From: Simkania sp.
GTDB taxonomy: Bacteria; Chlamydiota; Chlamydiia; Chlamydiales; Simkaniaceae
Assembly: GCA_028281425.1 (NCBI GenBank)
Contig: JANQJX010000183.1
Location: forward strand, 1-24,126
Direction: 5' to 3'
Length of the DNA stretch: 24,126 nucleotides
Part shown: piece after piece, positions 14,055-22,236 of the stretch
Layout of the letters: each line of letters opens with the position of its first letter
Position numbering within the stretch: position 1 is the stretch's first letter
The notes under the pieces: generated by a model
The model's database searches: none
Told to the model about the DNA's origin: nothing
Seen by the model: the letters and a program-made list of their open reading frames with translations, nothing else
Made by a program: the position numbers and the translations under genes

Positions 14055-14591
14055 ATGTCTTTGGAAAATGCTAAAGCTAACCTAAGAGAATTTGGTAAAG
14101 AATTAAATCTTGAAGGATTGGCTTTTGATGAAAATCACACATGTATCTTGGGAATTGATAATACTTTCTCCCTCCATTTAACTTATGAACCAAATTCAGA
14201 TCGTCTTTATCTTTATTCACCAGTTTTAGATGGACTTCCCAAGTCAGATCCTATTAGGCTCAAGCTTTATGAAGCCCTTCTTGAAGGATCTATGCTTGGA
14301 GGACAGATGGCTGGTGGAGGCATTGGCGTTGCTGTTAAAGAAGAGCTTATTCTCATGCATTGTGTTTTAGAAATGGGTACGGGGGCTGATACTTCTTCTC
14401 TTAGACGTTTTGCCCCTCTTTTTGTTGAAGCTGTTGAAAAATGGAGAGAAAGAGCAGGTAAGATTTCTGAAGGGCACGATGTTCCTTCAGATCATCAACG
14501 TGATGTTGGTGGAGGTGTTCGACCTCCTCATCAAGAAAGAGGACCGGATGGAGATCAGCCTAAGCCGGGAGATCGGTTCATCAAGATTTAA
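14055..14591 (+). CDS. CesT/Slc1-like type III secretion chaperone
   Basis: A 178-residue small protein of the type III chaperone kind: it begins MSLENAKANLREFGKEL and has alternating helix/strand segments. It carries FSLHLTYEP (38-46), RLYLYSPVLDGLP (50-62), and the helix with LYEALLEGSMLGGQMAGG (71-88) followed by an IGVAVKEELILMHCVLEM strand (90-107). Such chaperones dimerise and deliver effectors to the injectisome. Position beside glgX matches Slc1 (CT043) of C. trachomatis, the multi-cargo early-effector chaperone; orthology is inferred from order and layout. Unlike the compact family core, the last 40 or so residues are charged, Gly/Pro-rich and probably disordered. The AAGGAGGA ribosome site and the TATAAT promoter suggest strong expression. 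The stop overlaps that of convergent dnaA. Confidence 0.85.
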   Translation: MSLENAKANLREFGKELNLEGLAFDENHTCILGIDNTFSLHLTYEPNSDRLYLYSPVLDGLPKSDPIRLKLYEALLEGSMLGGQMAGGGIGVAVKEELILMHCVLEMGTGADTSSLRRFAPLFVEAVEKWRERAGKISEGHDVPSDHQRDVGGGVRPPHQERGPDGDQPKPGDRFIKI

Positions 14592-15874
14592 GAAAAAAGT
14601 TTTTGCTGAAGAATAAATAGAAAACTCAAGATTTGAAGGTTTTTGTTTTTTCGTTCTTTTTCTATAAGCTTAACGCTTGAAATCACTGTTGAGTGGTCTC
14701 GTGAAAACAGGCTTCCAATTTTTGTATAAGGCATTTGAAGTTGTTTACGGCAAAGATACATTGCAATTTTTCTTGGTAAAACATGTTCCTTTTTTTGGCT
14801 TTTCCCTAGTATTTCTGTTTTTTGAATATGAAAATAGAAGGCGACTTGCTTTAAAATTGTATCGGGTTCTAGGTGGCTTTCTTCTTCTGAAGCTAAATCT
14901 TTAAGCAAAAATTTCGTATGCTTTAAATTGAGAGTTGTTTTGTTTTGATAGCTTCTCAGAGCTAAGGCTTCTAAAGCACGGATAAGTGAGCTGGAATTGG
15001 GAAAAGTTTTGAGCAAAAATTGGGTCAGTTCATCATTGAGCGGAAGTGAGAAGTCCTCTGCTCTTTTTTTTAGAATCTTTCTTAAAGTTTCTGGAGTTGC
15101 TTTTTTTAGCGAAAGGGTAATTCCCCATTCAAAACGGCTTTTTAGCCTCTCTTCTATTCCTTCAAGAAGATGAGGAAAACAGGATCCACTTAGTAAAATT
15201 AAGACCCCAAGACTGTGAAGACGATTAAAGGTGTGAAAGAGTTCTTCTTGTGTGGTTGTTCTTCGCTTGAGGAGATGAATATCATCAATGATCAAACAGT
15301 CAATGTCACGGTAAGAATTGCGAAATTCTTTTAAATTTCCTGTGCGATAGGCACGAATCACATGTTCGGTAAAAGTTTGACTTGAAACAAAAAAAACCTT
15401 TTTTTCTTCGTTTACAAATTTCTCTGCTGTTGCCATAAGAAGATGGGTTTTTCCAGTTCCTTTAAGACCACATACAAAAATGGGGTTGTAAGGAGGCTTT
15501 TCTGAAAGCTTTGAAAGTATTTCAAAGGTTAAATTGGGTTCATCACCTGGAAAAAAGTTATCAAACCTCGCATGAGAAGAGAGATGGTCAGGAGAAAAAT
15601 GTTCTTTTTGAGGAAAAGGATTTTCTTTCTTTTTTTTGGGTTGAAAGAGGGTTCCATGAAGGTAAAGATGAATTTTAATGGGTTTTTGATTTAAGTTGAC
15701 AAGGGGGGTTTTGATATGTTCTTGAAACCAGAGAATTTGAAAAGAATTAGAAGCCTCAAGATGAAGATTACGTGCATCGAACTTGAGAATTTTTAAGGGC
15801 CTAAGCCACTTTGCAACGGTCTCTTGACCTAATTGATTCTCCAATTTCAAAAGAAAATCTTTCCAAACTTTCAT
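14588..15874 (-). CDS. dnaA: DnaA-family replication initiator (chlamydial paralogue adjacent to yidC)
   Basis: A full-length DnaA of 428 residues. Domain I (1-75) begins VWKDFLLKLENQLGQ, with WLRPLK (23-28). A short lysine-rich linker follows. The AAA+ domain III has Walker A GLKGTGKTH (136-144), Walker B CLIIDDIHLL (193-202) and the SRFEWGI arginine box (246-252). Domain IV has the DNA-binding SRDHSTVISSVKLI (391-404), the equivalent of the DnaA signature. It would bind DnaA boxes and open the origin. Chlamydiae carry two DnaA genes; the one next to yidC corresponds to CT250 by memory, and the division of labour is not known from this sequence. ATG 15874 is the natural domain I start. Its TAA overlaps the chaperone stop. 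Confidence 0.93.
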   Translation of the reverse strand: MKVWKDFLLKLENQLGQETVAKWLRPLKILKFDARNLHLEASNSFQILWFQEHIKTPLVNLNQKPIKIHLYLHGTLFQPKKKKENPFPQKEHFSPDHLSSHARFDNFFPGDEPNLTFEILSKLSEKPPYNPIFVCGLKGTGKTHLLMATAEKFVNEEKKVFFVSSQTFTEHVIRAYRTGNLKEFRNSYRDIDCLIIDDIHLLKRRTTTQEELFHTFNRLHSLGVLILLSGSCFPHLLEGIEERLKSRFEWGITLSLKKATPETLRKILKKRAEDFSLPLNDELTQFLLKTFPNSSSLIRALEALALRSYQNKTTLNLKHTKFLLKDLASEEESHLEPDTILKQVAFYFHIQKTEILGKSQKKEHVLPRKIAMYLCRKQLQMPYTKIGSLFSRDHSTVISSVKLIEKERKNKNLQILSFLFILQQKLFS

Positions 15875-15905
15875 GACTCTTCAAAATAATCGTTTTTTTA
15901 ACTTA

Positions 15906-15936
15906 CCTTATGGGAGTGCCTTGAATTTGCATAAGG
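15906..15936. repeat. Short palindrome upstream of dnaA
   Basis: CCTTATG (15906-15912) pairs perfectly with CATAAGG (15930-15936) across a 17-nt loop, about 32-62 bp before the dnaA start. It could be an operator or leader stem. A related word (CTCCCTTATGCAT) lies upstream of ruvB at about 437-449. Confidence 0.4.
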
Positions 15937-16011
15937 GGAGTTTTTAAAAAAATTGTTTGAGATTTTTAAATGATCACTTTTTTCTTATGATATGTGATTT
16001 TTGATTTAGAT

Positions 16012-18444
16012 TCATTTAACTTTTGTAGGAGTCACTGCAATTTCTTTTGAATTTTTAAGTTTTTTAAGATGCATTCTTCTAGAAGAGTACCATTGTTGAA
16101 GAATTTGAAGCAGCATTGAAGAGAACCAATAGAGATTCAATCCTGAAGGAAACTTATAGAAAAGAACAGTAAAAACAATCGTCATCACAGAACCCATTTT
16201 TTGCTGCTGTTTTTGTTGACTGGTCATCATTTCTTTATTTTTATTTTGACTCATAAACTTTTGTTGGAAAAACATGACAACCCCGAGCAAGATAGGCAAA
16301 AGATGAAATTCTGTTCCAATAAAGGGAATCGGATAGCTCCAAGAGAAGATGATATCTGGTGCTGTTAGATTATCGATCCAACCTGGAATAAAAGAAGCAC
16401 CTCGAAGGGAAAATGTGGATTTAAGCAAGTCGAACATTCCGATTAAAAAGGGCATTTGAATGATAAGAGGTAAACATCCCCCAAAGGGATTGACCTTGTG
16501 CTGCTTGTAAAGCTGCATCATTTCGAGTTGTGCTCTTTTAGGATCTTTTTTGTACTTTTCTTGGAGTTTTTGAACTTTAGGGCTTACTTCTTGCAATTTA
16601 AGTGTTGATTTAATGGACCAAGCATTGAGGGGATACATCATAACGCGCAAAACAATGGTGAGCAAAATGATCGAAAATCCCCATGAATGGGTGATTTGGT
16701 AAAAGAAATTCATGATAAGAAAGAGAAATTTTCCAAAAGGTTCAGAAATGAAAGAGAACCAGCCATGAAAGCTTTGAGTTTGGATGTAGTGAGGATTATA
16801 ACCCGTCACTTGATTGGTATAGGTTTGATCCACTTGTTTTAAGACAGTGTGTTGCAAAGGACCCATAAAAAGACGAAATGTCAGGGGTTGTGAAGTTTGA
16901 GGAAGAGGCATGAGAACTTGGTAGCCGGGATATTTGTCAACAGGATAGAGATCATATTGGGAATCAATCATCACAATACGAGAAGGGTTCATGGGGCCTA
17001 GAATTTTGTTTACCTGGAAACCAGGTTTGATTTCGCTTAAAGGATCCATAATAATAGAAAAATATCCGTTGGAATTAGAAACCCAGTCGGGTTGAAAAGC
17101 GGAAAGAGTCGTAGATGTTTTTGGAAGTGAGAGTTTTTCTACAACATGTTTTTGATTTTGGACAGTACTATATTTGATATTAGGGGTTGTATTTCCAGAG
17201 ATAAGTTCAACTTCAGGGACTCCAGAATTGACCCAAAGGCCTTTTGAGTCTCCTTCGACTTTTAATGTCGCAAAAAGACAATAAGGGGCCTTTTCTCCTT
17301 TTTTAGGAAATTGATAGGTTTTTGTAATACGCCGATTTTCCCATGTGGCACTAAATTCAATCTTTTCTTTATCAAAATGATTTAAGGTATACATCATCTT
17401 GCCTGTATCTAAATTTTCAGAAAGAGTATTAAACGTATAATATTGGCTGCTTGGGACATGGGGTGGAAATTGAGATCCTTTTGCGATTCCTCTTCTTAAA
17501 AGGGGATAATAGCCCCCTTTTTTTGGGGAGATCAAGATGAGATCACTTCTATTTTTTCCAGCTACATAGGAATTCCTTGAGGGGAAAAGATCATTAGATG
17601 GGTAATAACGCTTAATGACTCGGTCAAAATGGATTGGTAAGACAACACTTTGCGGAGAGTTCTTTTTAAATGGAAGATTAATCTCTGCAATCGCTCCTCC
17701 TTGATTGGAAAAAACAATTTGCATGGTTTCGTTTTCGAGGACGTAAAAAGTTTCTTGAGGGGTTCCATCTGGAAGAAGGGTTTCAGTGGGATAAACAAGA
17801 AAGTCTGCAAGAGCTTCAATCTCTCCAAAAGAGTTAAAACTTTTTGTTTTTTCTTCATAGAAGCCTACGGGGAGATAGCCATGATTCCCTTGGTAAAAAG
17901 CAATTCCATTGCTTGAAATAGACTCTCTTATCAATTGAAGTTTTCCACCTTCTAATTGAGCAGGAGTGATTTGAATGCCTGACTTTCCAAAACTTACAAT
18001 TTGAAGGGTTTTTACACCGATTTGGGGCATATAAGTTGAGATGATTTCAGGTTTATTGGAAGAGGCATAAAAAGAATAAGAACGTTCTTTACTTTCACTT
18101 TCTATGAGATGAATCGGAATAAAAATATTTTCTTTTTGAGCAAAGAGCTGCTTGGGCATATCAGCTGTCCAATTCAAAGTAAGATAACAGCCGCTTGCAG
18201 TGATAGCAGCAAAAGAGAGACGATTTTTTCCTTGAAGATCTTCGTAGAGATAGGTAAGAGGAAGTTCTTTTTCATTTGCTTTTTGAATAGAAGATATTTT
18301 TTCTTCGCTTGTAGTTTGAGAGGAGGCCTGTTTTTCTTGCTGTTTTAATGCGTATTCATTTTGTCTTTTAGAAGAAAAGTATTGATTCACAAAGAAAAGA
18401 ATGACCGTAAAGGTCAAGACTAAGATAAAGCTACGTTTATTCAT
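16012..18444 (-). CDS. yidC: Membrane protein insertase YidC, large chlamydial form
   Basis: YidC inserts and folds inner-membrane proteins alone or with SecYEG. The 810 residues have an N-terminal membrane anchor (7-22). A very large periplasmic domain (about 60-560) follows. The conserved insertase core is at about 570-790: GFSIILLTIVLRVMMYPLN (589-607) with the hydrophilic-groove arginine R600, the coiled-coil region 610-650, VNPFGGCLPLIIQMPFLIG (651-669), and FPSGLNLYWFSSMLLQI (765-781). The basic C-terminal tail (RRMHLKKLKNSK) suits ribosome contact. E. coli YidC is 548 residues; the enlarged periplasmic domain is a known chlamydial trait. ATG 18444 is supported by the anchor. A hairpin with a T-run lies in the upstream leader. 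It is followed downstream by dnaA. Confidence 0.95.
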   Translation of the reverse strand: MNKRSFILVLTFTVILFFVNQYFSSKRQNEYALKQQEKQASSQTTSEEKISSIQKANEKELPLTYLYEDLQGKNRLSFAAITASGCYLTLNWTADMPKQLFAQKENIFIPIHLIESESKERSYSFYASSNKPEIISTYMPQIGVKTLQIVSFGKSGIQITPAQLEGGKLQLIRESISSNGIAFYQGNHGYLPVGFYEEKTKSFNSFGEIEALADFLVYPTETLLPDGTPQETFYVLENETMQIVFSNQGGAIAEINLPFKKNSPQSVVLPIHFDRVIKRYYPSNDLFPSRNSYVAGKNRSDLILISPKKGGYYPLLRRGIAKGSQFPPHVPSSQYYTFNTLSENLDTGKMMYTLNHFDKEKIEFSATWENRRITKTYQFPKKGEKAPYCLFATLKVEGDSKGLWVNSGVPEVELISGNTTPNIKYSTVQNQKHVVEKLSLPKTSTTLSAFQPDWVSNSNGYFSIIMDPLSEIKPGFQVNKILGPMNPSRIVMIDSQYDLYPVDKYPGYQVLMPLPQTSQPLTFRLFMGPLQHTVLKQVDQTYTNQVTGYNPHYIQTQSFHGWFSFISEPFGKFLFLIMNFFYQITHSWGFSIILLTIVLRVMMYPLNAWSIKSTLKLQEVSPKVQKLQEKYKKDPKRAQLEMMQLYKQHKVNPFGGCLPLIIQMPFLIGMFDLLKSTFSLRGASFIPGWIDNLTAPDIIFSWSYPIPFIGTEFHLLPILLGVVMFFQQKFMSQNKNKEMMTSQQKQQQKMGSVMTIVFTVLFYKFPSGLNLYWFSSMLLQILQQWYSSRRMHLKKLKNSKEIAVTPTKVK

Positions 18445-18489
18445 CGATTCATTCTCAATTGGGGAAAAAAAACAAGTTTATCAGAAAAA

Positions 18490-18513
18490 AGAATAAGGAT
18501 GTAGCCTTATTCT
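18490..18513 (-). terminator. Hairpin plus T-run in the yidC leader (attenuator or terminator candidate)
   Basis: Perfect 9-bp stem AGAATAAGG (18490-18498) / CCTTATTCT (18505-18513) with a 6-nt loop. On the minus strand it is followed by TTTTTCTG, the form of an intrinsic terminator, though the stem is AT-rich. No minus-strand gene lies directly upstream. It would therefore act in the leader of yidC, or end an unseen transcript. Confidence 0.45.
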
Positions 18514-18629
18514 CTGTTTATATTTACCTAAGGATCTAAAGCATGTGCATTTTAACCCCTGATTGCTATGTAACGCGAATTCTGGATGAGATCTCTAATT
18601 GAAGAAGGGCATATTTAAAATCAAATTTT

Positions 18630-18839
18630 TTTAGTGGGGTGTATAAGCGTTCTTGAAAATTTTGCTTAGCGAAAAAAGCGGATTCGGACTTTTAATCAGA
18701 ATTAAAAGTTTTTGAAAGTTCAATAAATTTTTTTAGGTGAGGTTGCAAACTTATCCATTCGAGAATTTCTTGGCGTTTCTAAAAACATTCTTGCAGCTCT
18801 TTTTCCAGAAATGTGGGTTAAAGCTAACACCCCACTAAA
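18630..18839 (-). repeat. Copy 5 of repeat family within a 210-bp element with 13-bp perfect terminal inverted repeats
   Basis: TTTAGTGGGGTGT (18630-18642) and ACACCCCACTAAA (18827-18839) are exact reverse complements. Inside, on the minus strand, are the family end-word (TTAACCCACATTTCTGG) and the second block. Bases 18757-18808 match the reverse complement of 23639-23690 at 48 of 52 positions, and 18721-18774 match copy 1 at 47 of 54. The inner left part (18643-18715) is not shared with the other copies. Confidence 0.8.
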
Positions 18840-19024
18840 TGTTGTTTCAATGCGCCCTCTTCGAGGCTTCATATTTTCTCATCTTCAATTGAATGCTTTC
18901 TGAGATGATTCTTTTTCCTTTTGGGGATTCGCTCAATCCCTAAAGCTTTTTCTAAACCGGTTTCAAAACAATCGTCATTCAAGCATCACAATCATGTGAA
19001 CCTTACGCTCCAAAAAAATAGCTC

Positions 19025-19082
19025 TTTTTTGATGCCGTATCATCATGAAACTTTTTGCTTTGAAAAAGCCGGCATCGAAAAA
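19025..19082. repeat. Compound inverted repeat
   Basis: TTTTTTGATGCCG (19025-19037) pairs with CGGCATCGAAAAA (19070-19082) at 12 of 13 positions. A second stem, CTTTTT/AAAAAG, lies inside the loop at 19051-19068. No adjacent gene end is evident on either strand, so its role is unclear. Confidence 0.55.
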
Positions 19083-19362
19083 TTTTGTGATTTTGACAAG
19101 CAGCCAAAGGGGAAACTATCGATGATAAAACGTTGACTATGTTTCATAATAGATGCAGCTTTAGCTGCGCTATAGAGAAAATTGGAAGCAATTTGGGGTA
19201 CAAGATAAAGAAATTAAGGAATTGTGACTGCTCAAAATCTGAATTTTTTGTTTTTTATCTGTGAATGATTATAAGGTTTTTTTTTAAAAAAATATTTATA
19301 CTTTATATTAAATCTTGTTTGTTACATAATGTGGCAAATTAAAATATATAGAGGAATTTAAA

Positions 19363-20580
19363 ATGGCTGCATCAATTAATTCTACTAGAGGTTATCAACC
19401 TCAAACACTAGAAACAAACAATTTAAAAACAAATCCATTTTTTAAAGAAAATAAATTTTTTGAAGCAATTAATTATTTAGGAACCCTTTTTATCCATCCC
19501 TTTTCGGATATACATGCCGACTTTAGTAATTATAAATTTTCTTTTTTCCGAGATTTTTCTCGTCAACATCCTCTTGAGAATGGAATCGAGAAAACTTTAA
19601 AATGCGCTTCCCATTTTTTTAACATCTCTTTGAGTGTTATAGGGATGGGATTAACATCTTCTCTTGCTCTTTTAGGCATTGGACTAAAACAGTGCAATCG
19701 TTTTGTTTTTCAGAGGAACTTGAGTTTTTGGGTAGGGAATTTATCCCCTTTAAAGAATCAACCAAAAAAGGTAAAAATAGTTCACTGGAACATCTGTGGG
19801 CTTAATGGAGGATTGCCCACTGAATTTGGGGGGATTCCTTCAGAAGAAAATCGTCATAAAAAAATTGTCTCGAAAATTTTAGAAATGGACCCTGATGTTT
19901 TATGTCTTAGTGAGGTGGGTTCTTTAGCATCACAAAGCCTTTATGCTTCTTTAAAAGACAACTATTCTTATTTTTTTACCGATATGAGACAACATTTTGG
20001 AAAACATGGAGCTGGACTTTTTGTTGCAACAAAGCTTCCTCTTATTTCAAAGCCTCATTATATTCCTTTTAAAGCGAAATCTAATGGCATTCAAAAATTG
20101 CAAGAAAGGGGATTTTTTGTATTCGAGATGAAGAATCAATATCTGATATATACGCAGTTTGATCCTAAAAATAAAAAAGTACGTCAAAAGCAACTCGAAG
20201 AAGTTAAAAAAATGATGGATCAAAAAAAATCAAATGAAAAACCCTATATATTCATAGGAGATTTGCATATCAATGGCATAGATTGTAAAAATGAAAAAGG
20301 TTCGGATCATAACAACGAAAAATACCAAGAGATGCTCTCTTCTGGATTTCAAGATCTTTGCCCAAACAATTTAAAAAAAGAGCAAACGACTACGAATCTC
20401 TTTGATCTTCAAATAAGAGGAAAGAAAGAGGAGGATGTGTCTATAAAAAGGGTAGATCATGTTTTGACCTATGGAAAGGAACTTTCTAATGCGGCAAAAG
20501 TTTCTTTTGATACAGCCTATCATCTTGACAGAGAAGGAGCTCTTTCTAATCACCATCCTGTTATTGTGACTTTTGGGTAA
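19363..20580 (+). CDS. Endonuclease/exonuclease/phosphatase-fold (sphingomyelinase-like) protein with hydrophobic N-terminal segment
   Basis: 405 residues. The N-terminal 130 lack a cleavable signal but carry a hydrophobic stretch (86-108, FFNISLSVIGMGLTSSLALLG...), possibly a membrane hairpin. Residues 135-405 are an EEP domain: VKIVHWNICG (137-146) with N143, DPDVLCLSEV (176-185) with the metal-binding E184, FIGDLHINGID (297-307), RVDHVL (363-368) and SNHHPVIV (395-402). Family members include DNase I-like nucleases, phosphatases and bacterial sphingomyelinases; layout is closest to the last. Several usual catalytic residues appear changed: T-Q-F at 264-266 where T-H-L is usual, H302 where GDxN has Asn, and N396 where SDH has Asp. 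Activity is therefore uncertain. GAGGA lies at good spacing before ATG 19363. Secreted or inclusion-membrane location is inference. Confidence 0.82.
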   Translation: MAASINSTRGYQPQTLETNNLKTNPFFKENKFFEAINYLGTLFIHPFSDIHADFSNYKFSFFRDFSRQHPLENGIEKTLKCASHFFNISLSVIGMGLTSSLALLGIGLKQCNRFVFQRNLSFWVGNLSPLKNQPKKVKIVHWNICGLNGGLPTEFGGIPSEENRHKKIVSKILEMDPDVLCLSEVGSLASQSLYASLKDNYSYFFTDMRQHFGKHGAGLFVATKLPLISKPHYIPFKAKSNGIQKLQERGFFVFEMKNQYLIYTQFDPKNKKVRQKQLEEVKKMMDQKKSNEKPYIFIGDLHINGIDCKNEKGSDHNNEKYQEMLSSGFQDLCPNNLKKEQTTTNLFDLQIRGKKEEDVSIKRVDHVLTYGKELSNAAKVSFDTAYHLDREGALSNHHPVIVTFG

Positions 20581-20649
20581 CTAAAAAAGGTTTACATTCA
20601 GTAATATTCGTTATATGTCTTAAATTTTTAAGGATAACGGATGAGCTAG

Positions 20650-22236
20650 ATGTATACATTTCATGATTTAAAAGCTGTCAAAGAGCTGAAAAAGCTGGCT
20701 GAAAATCCAATAGATTTGTCAAAAGAGGGAGCTCTTTCTCCAAAACGTCTTCATCAAATGAAAGCCTCTTGTTTGGGACTTAAGCTGCTTTATGGGACTG
20801 AAAAAGTCACAGATAAAGTGATAGAAGCGTTATTTCGTTTGGCAAAAGAAAGAGAGGTTGTCAAAAAAATGCATGCAATGCAAAGTGGAGAAATCCTCAA
20901 CTGCATTGAAGGGTATGAAAGGGAAAATAGAGCTGTTTTGCATACGGCAATGCGTGATTATTTTGATCGGAGAATTGAAAGTCAAAAGGCGAAAAAAGCC
21001 ACAGATTTAGCTTATTTAGAGCTTGAAAAGCTCAAATCTTTTCTAGATAAGGTTGATAGACAAGAATTTAAAGAAATTGTTCAAGTTGGCATTGGGGGGT
21101 CTGAGTTAGGTCCTAAGGCTATTTACTTGGCTTTAGAGGCCTTTAGGAAAGAAGGGCGACGCGCCCATTTTATTTCCAATGTAGATCCCGATGATCTCTT
21201 TTCTGTCCTTAAGCAAATTGATCTTAGTAAAACCCTAGTCATGATTGTTTCAAAATCTGGAACAACTCTTGAGACAGCAACAAATGAAGAGTTTTTGCGT
21301 CGCGCTTTTATGGAAGTTGGTCTTACTCCTAGAAATCATATGGTTGCAATCACAGGGAAGGGAAGTCCTATGGATGATCCCGAAAAATACTGCGCTTCTT
21401 TTTACATATGGGATTATATTGGAGGACGCTATTCGGTGACCTCGATGGTGGGTTGTGTGACTCTTGCTCTTTGTTTTGGAATGGAAAAGCTTTTAGAGTT
21501 TCTTAAAGGGGCATGCTCTATGGATAAGGTGGCTTTAGAAGAAGATGTTTCTAAAAATCTTCCTCTTTTAGGAGCTCTTCTTGGAATTTGGAATCACAAT
21601 TTTTTAAACTATTCTACAACAGCTATCATTCCCTATTCTCAAGCGATGTCCCGTTTTCCTGCTCATCTCCAGCAATGTGATATGGAATCAAATGGAAAGC
21701 GTATCGATAAAAAAGGAAATTCCCTTGATTATTTATCGGGCCCGATTATTTGGGGAGAAATTGGAACCAATGGACAACATTCTTTTTATCAATTGATTCA
21801 TCAAGGAACGGTCATTGTTCCTATTGAGTTTATTGGTTTTAAAGAGAGTCAGTATGGACAAGACCTTTCTTACTTAGGAACAAATTCACAACAAAAATTG
21901 CTTGCCAATCTCTTGGCTCAATCAATTGGACTTGCAACTGGAAAAAAAAGTGAAAATCCAAATAAAGTGTTTCCAGGAAATCGTCCTTCCCGTATTCTTC
22001 TTGCTAAACGGTGTGATCCTTATTCAGTAGGAACTATTTTGGCTTACTATGAGCATAAAGTAGCTTTTCAAGGATTCATTTGGAATATCAATTCTTTTGA
22101 CCAAGAAGGCGTTCAACTCGGTAAAGTCTTAGCAAATAAGATCATTGATCAAATGAGAAAGAAAAGTAAGCAAGAAGATTTTGAAAAAGATTTTCCGCTT
22201 GGTGCTGCTTATCTTAAAGAAGTAGAAGAGATTTAA
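20650..22236 (+). CDS. pgi: Glucose-6-phosphate isomerase
   Basis: Pgi interconverts glucose-6-phosphate and fructose-6-phosphate, linking imported glucose phosphate and glycogen to glycolysis. The 528 residues show GIGGSELGPKA (147-157), the phosphate-binding SKSGTTLETATNEEF (201-215), GGRYSVTS (258-265) with R260, QQCDMESNGKR (341-351) with catalytic E346, GTNGQHSFYQLIHQGT (372-387) with H377, and SFDQEGVQLGK (482-492) with K492. The length is typical of chlamydial Pgi. The ATG at 20650 is not preceded by an ideal ribosome site; AAGGA is about 15 nt upstream, and an alternative ATG at 20641 stops after two codons. The MFS gene starts on the base after the stop. Confidence 0.96.
   Translation: MYTFHDLKAVKELKKLAENPIDLSKEGALSPKRLHQMKASCLGLKLLYGTEKVTDKVIEALFRLAKEREVVKKMHAMQSGEILNCIEGYERENRAVLHTAMRDYFDRRIESQKAKKATDLAYLELEKLKSFLDKVDRQEFKEIVQVGIGGSELGPKAIYLALEAFRKEGRRAHFISNVDPDDLFSVLKQIDLSKTLVMIVSKSGTTLETATNEEFLRRAFMEVGLTPRNHMVAITGKGSPMDDPEKYCASFYIWDYIGGRYSVTSMVGCVTLALCFGMEKLLEFLKGACSMDKVALEEDVSKNLPLLGALLGIWNHNFLNYSTTAIIPYSQAMSRFPAHLQQCDMESNGKRIDKKGNSLDYLSGPIIWGEIGTNGQHSFYQLIHQGTVIVPIEFIGFKESQYGQDLSYLGTNSQQKLLANLLAQSIGLATGKKSENPNKVFPGNRPSRILLAKRCDPYSVGTILAYYEHKVAFQGFIWNINSFDQEGVQLGKVLANKIIDQMRKKSKQEDFEKDFPLGAAYLKEVEEI

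Larger units (their letters stand above)
18445..19362. other. Gene-poor repeat spacer between yidC and the EEP-fold gene
   Basis: 918 bp without a convincing gene. It contains a hairpin near yidC, the inverted-repeat-bounded repeat copy 5, and a second inverted repeat at 19025-19082. A 71-codon frame at 18921-19136 begins with TTG, lacks a ribosome site, spans the inverted repeat and matches nothing I recognise. The last 100 bp are very AT-rich and probably hold the promoter of the next gene. Confidence 0.65.

Noticed and set aside
18921..19136. 71-codon frame before the EEP gene
   Set aside because: TTG start, no ribosome site, spans a compound inverted repeat, and no recognisable motif.
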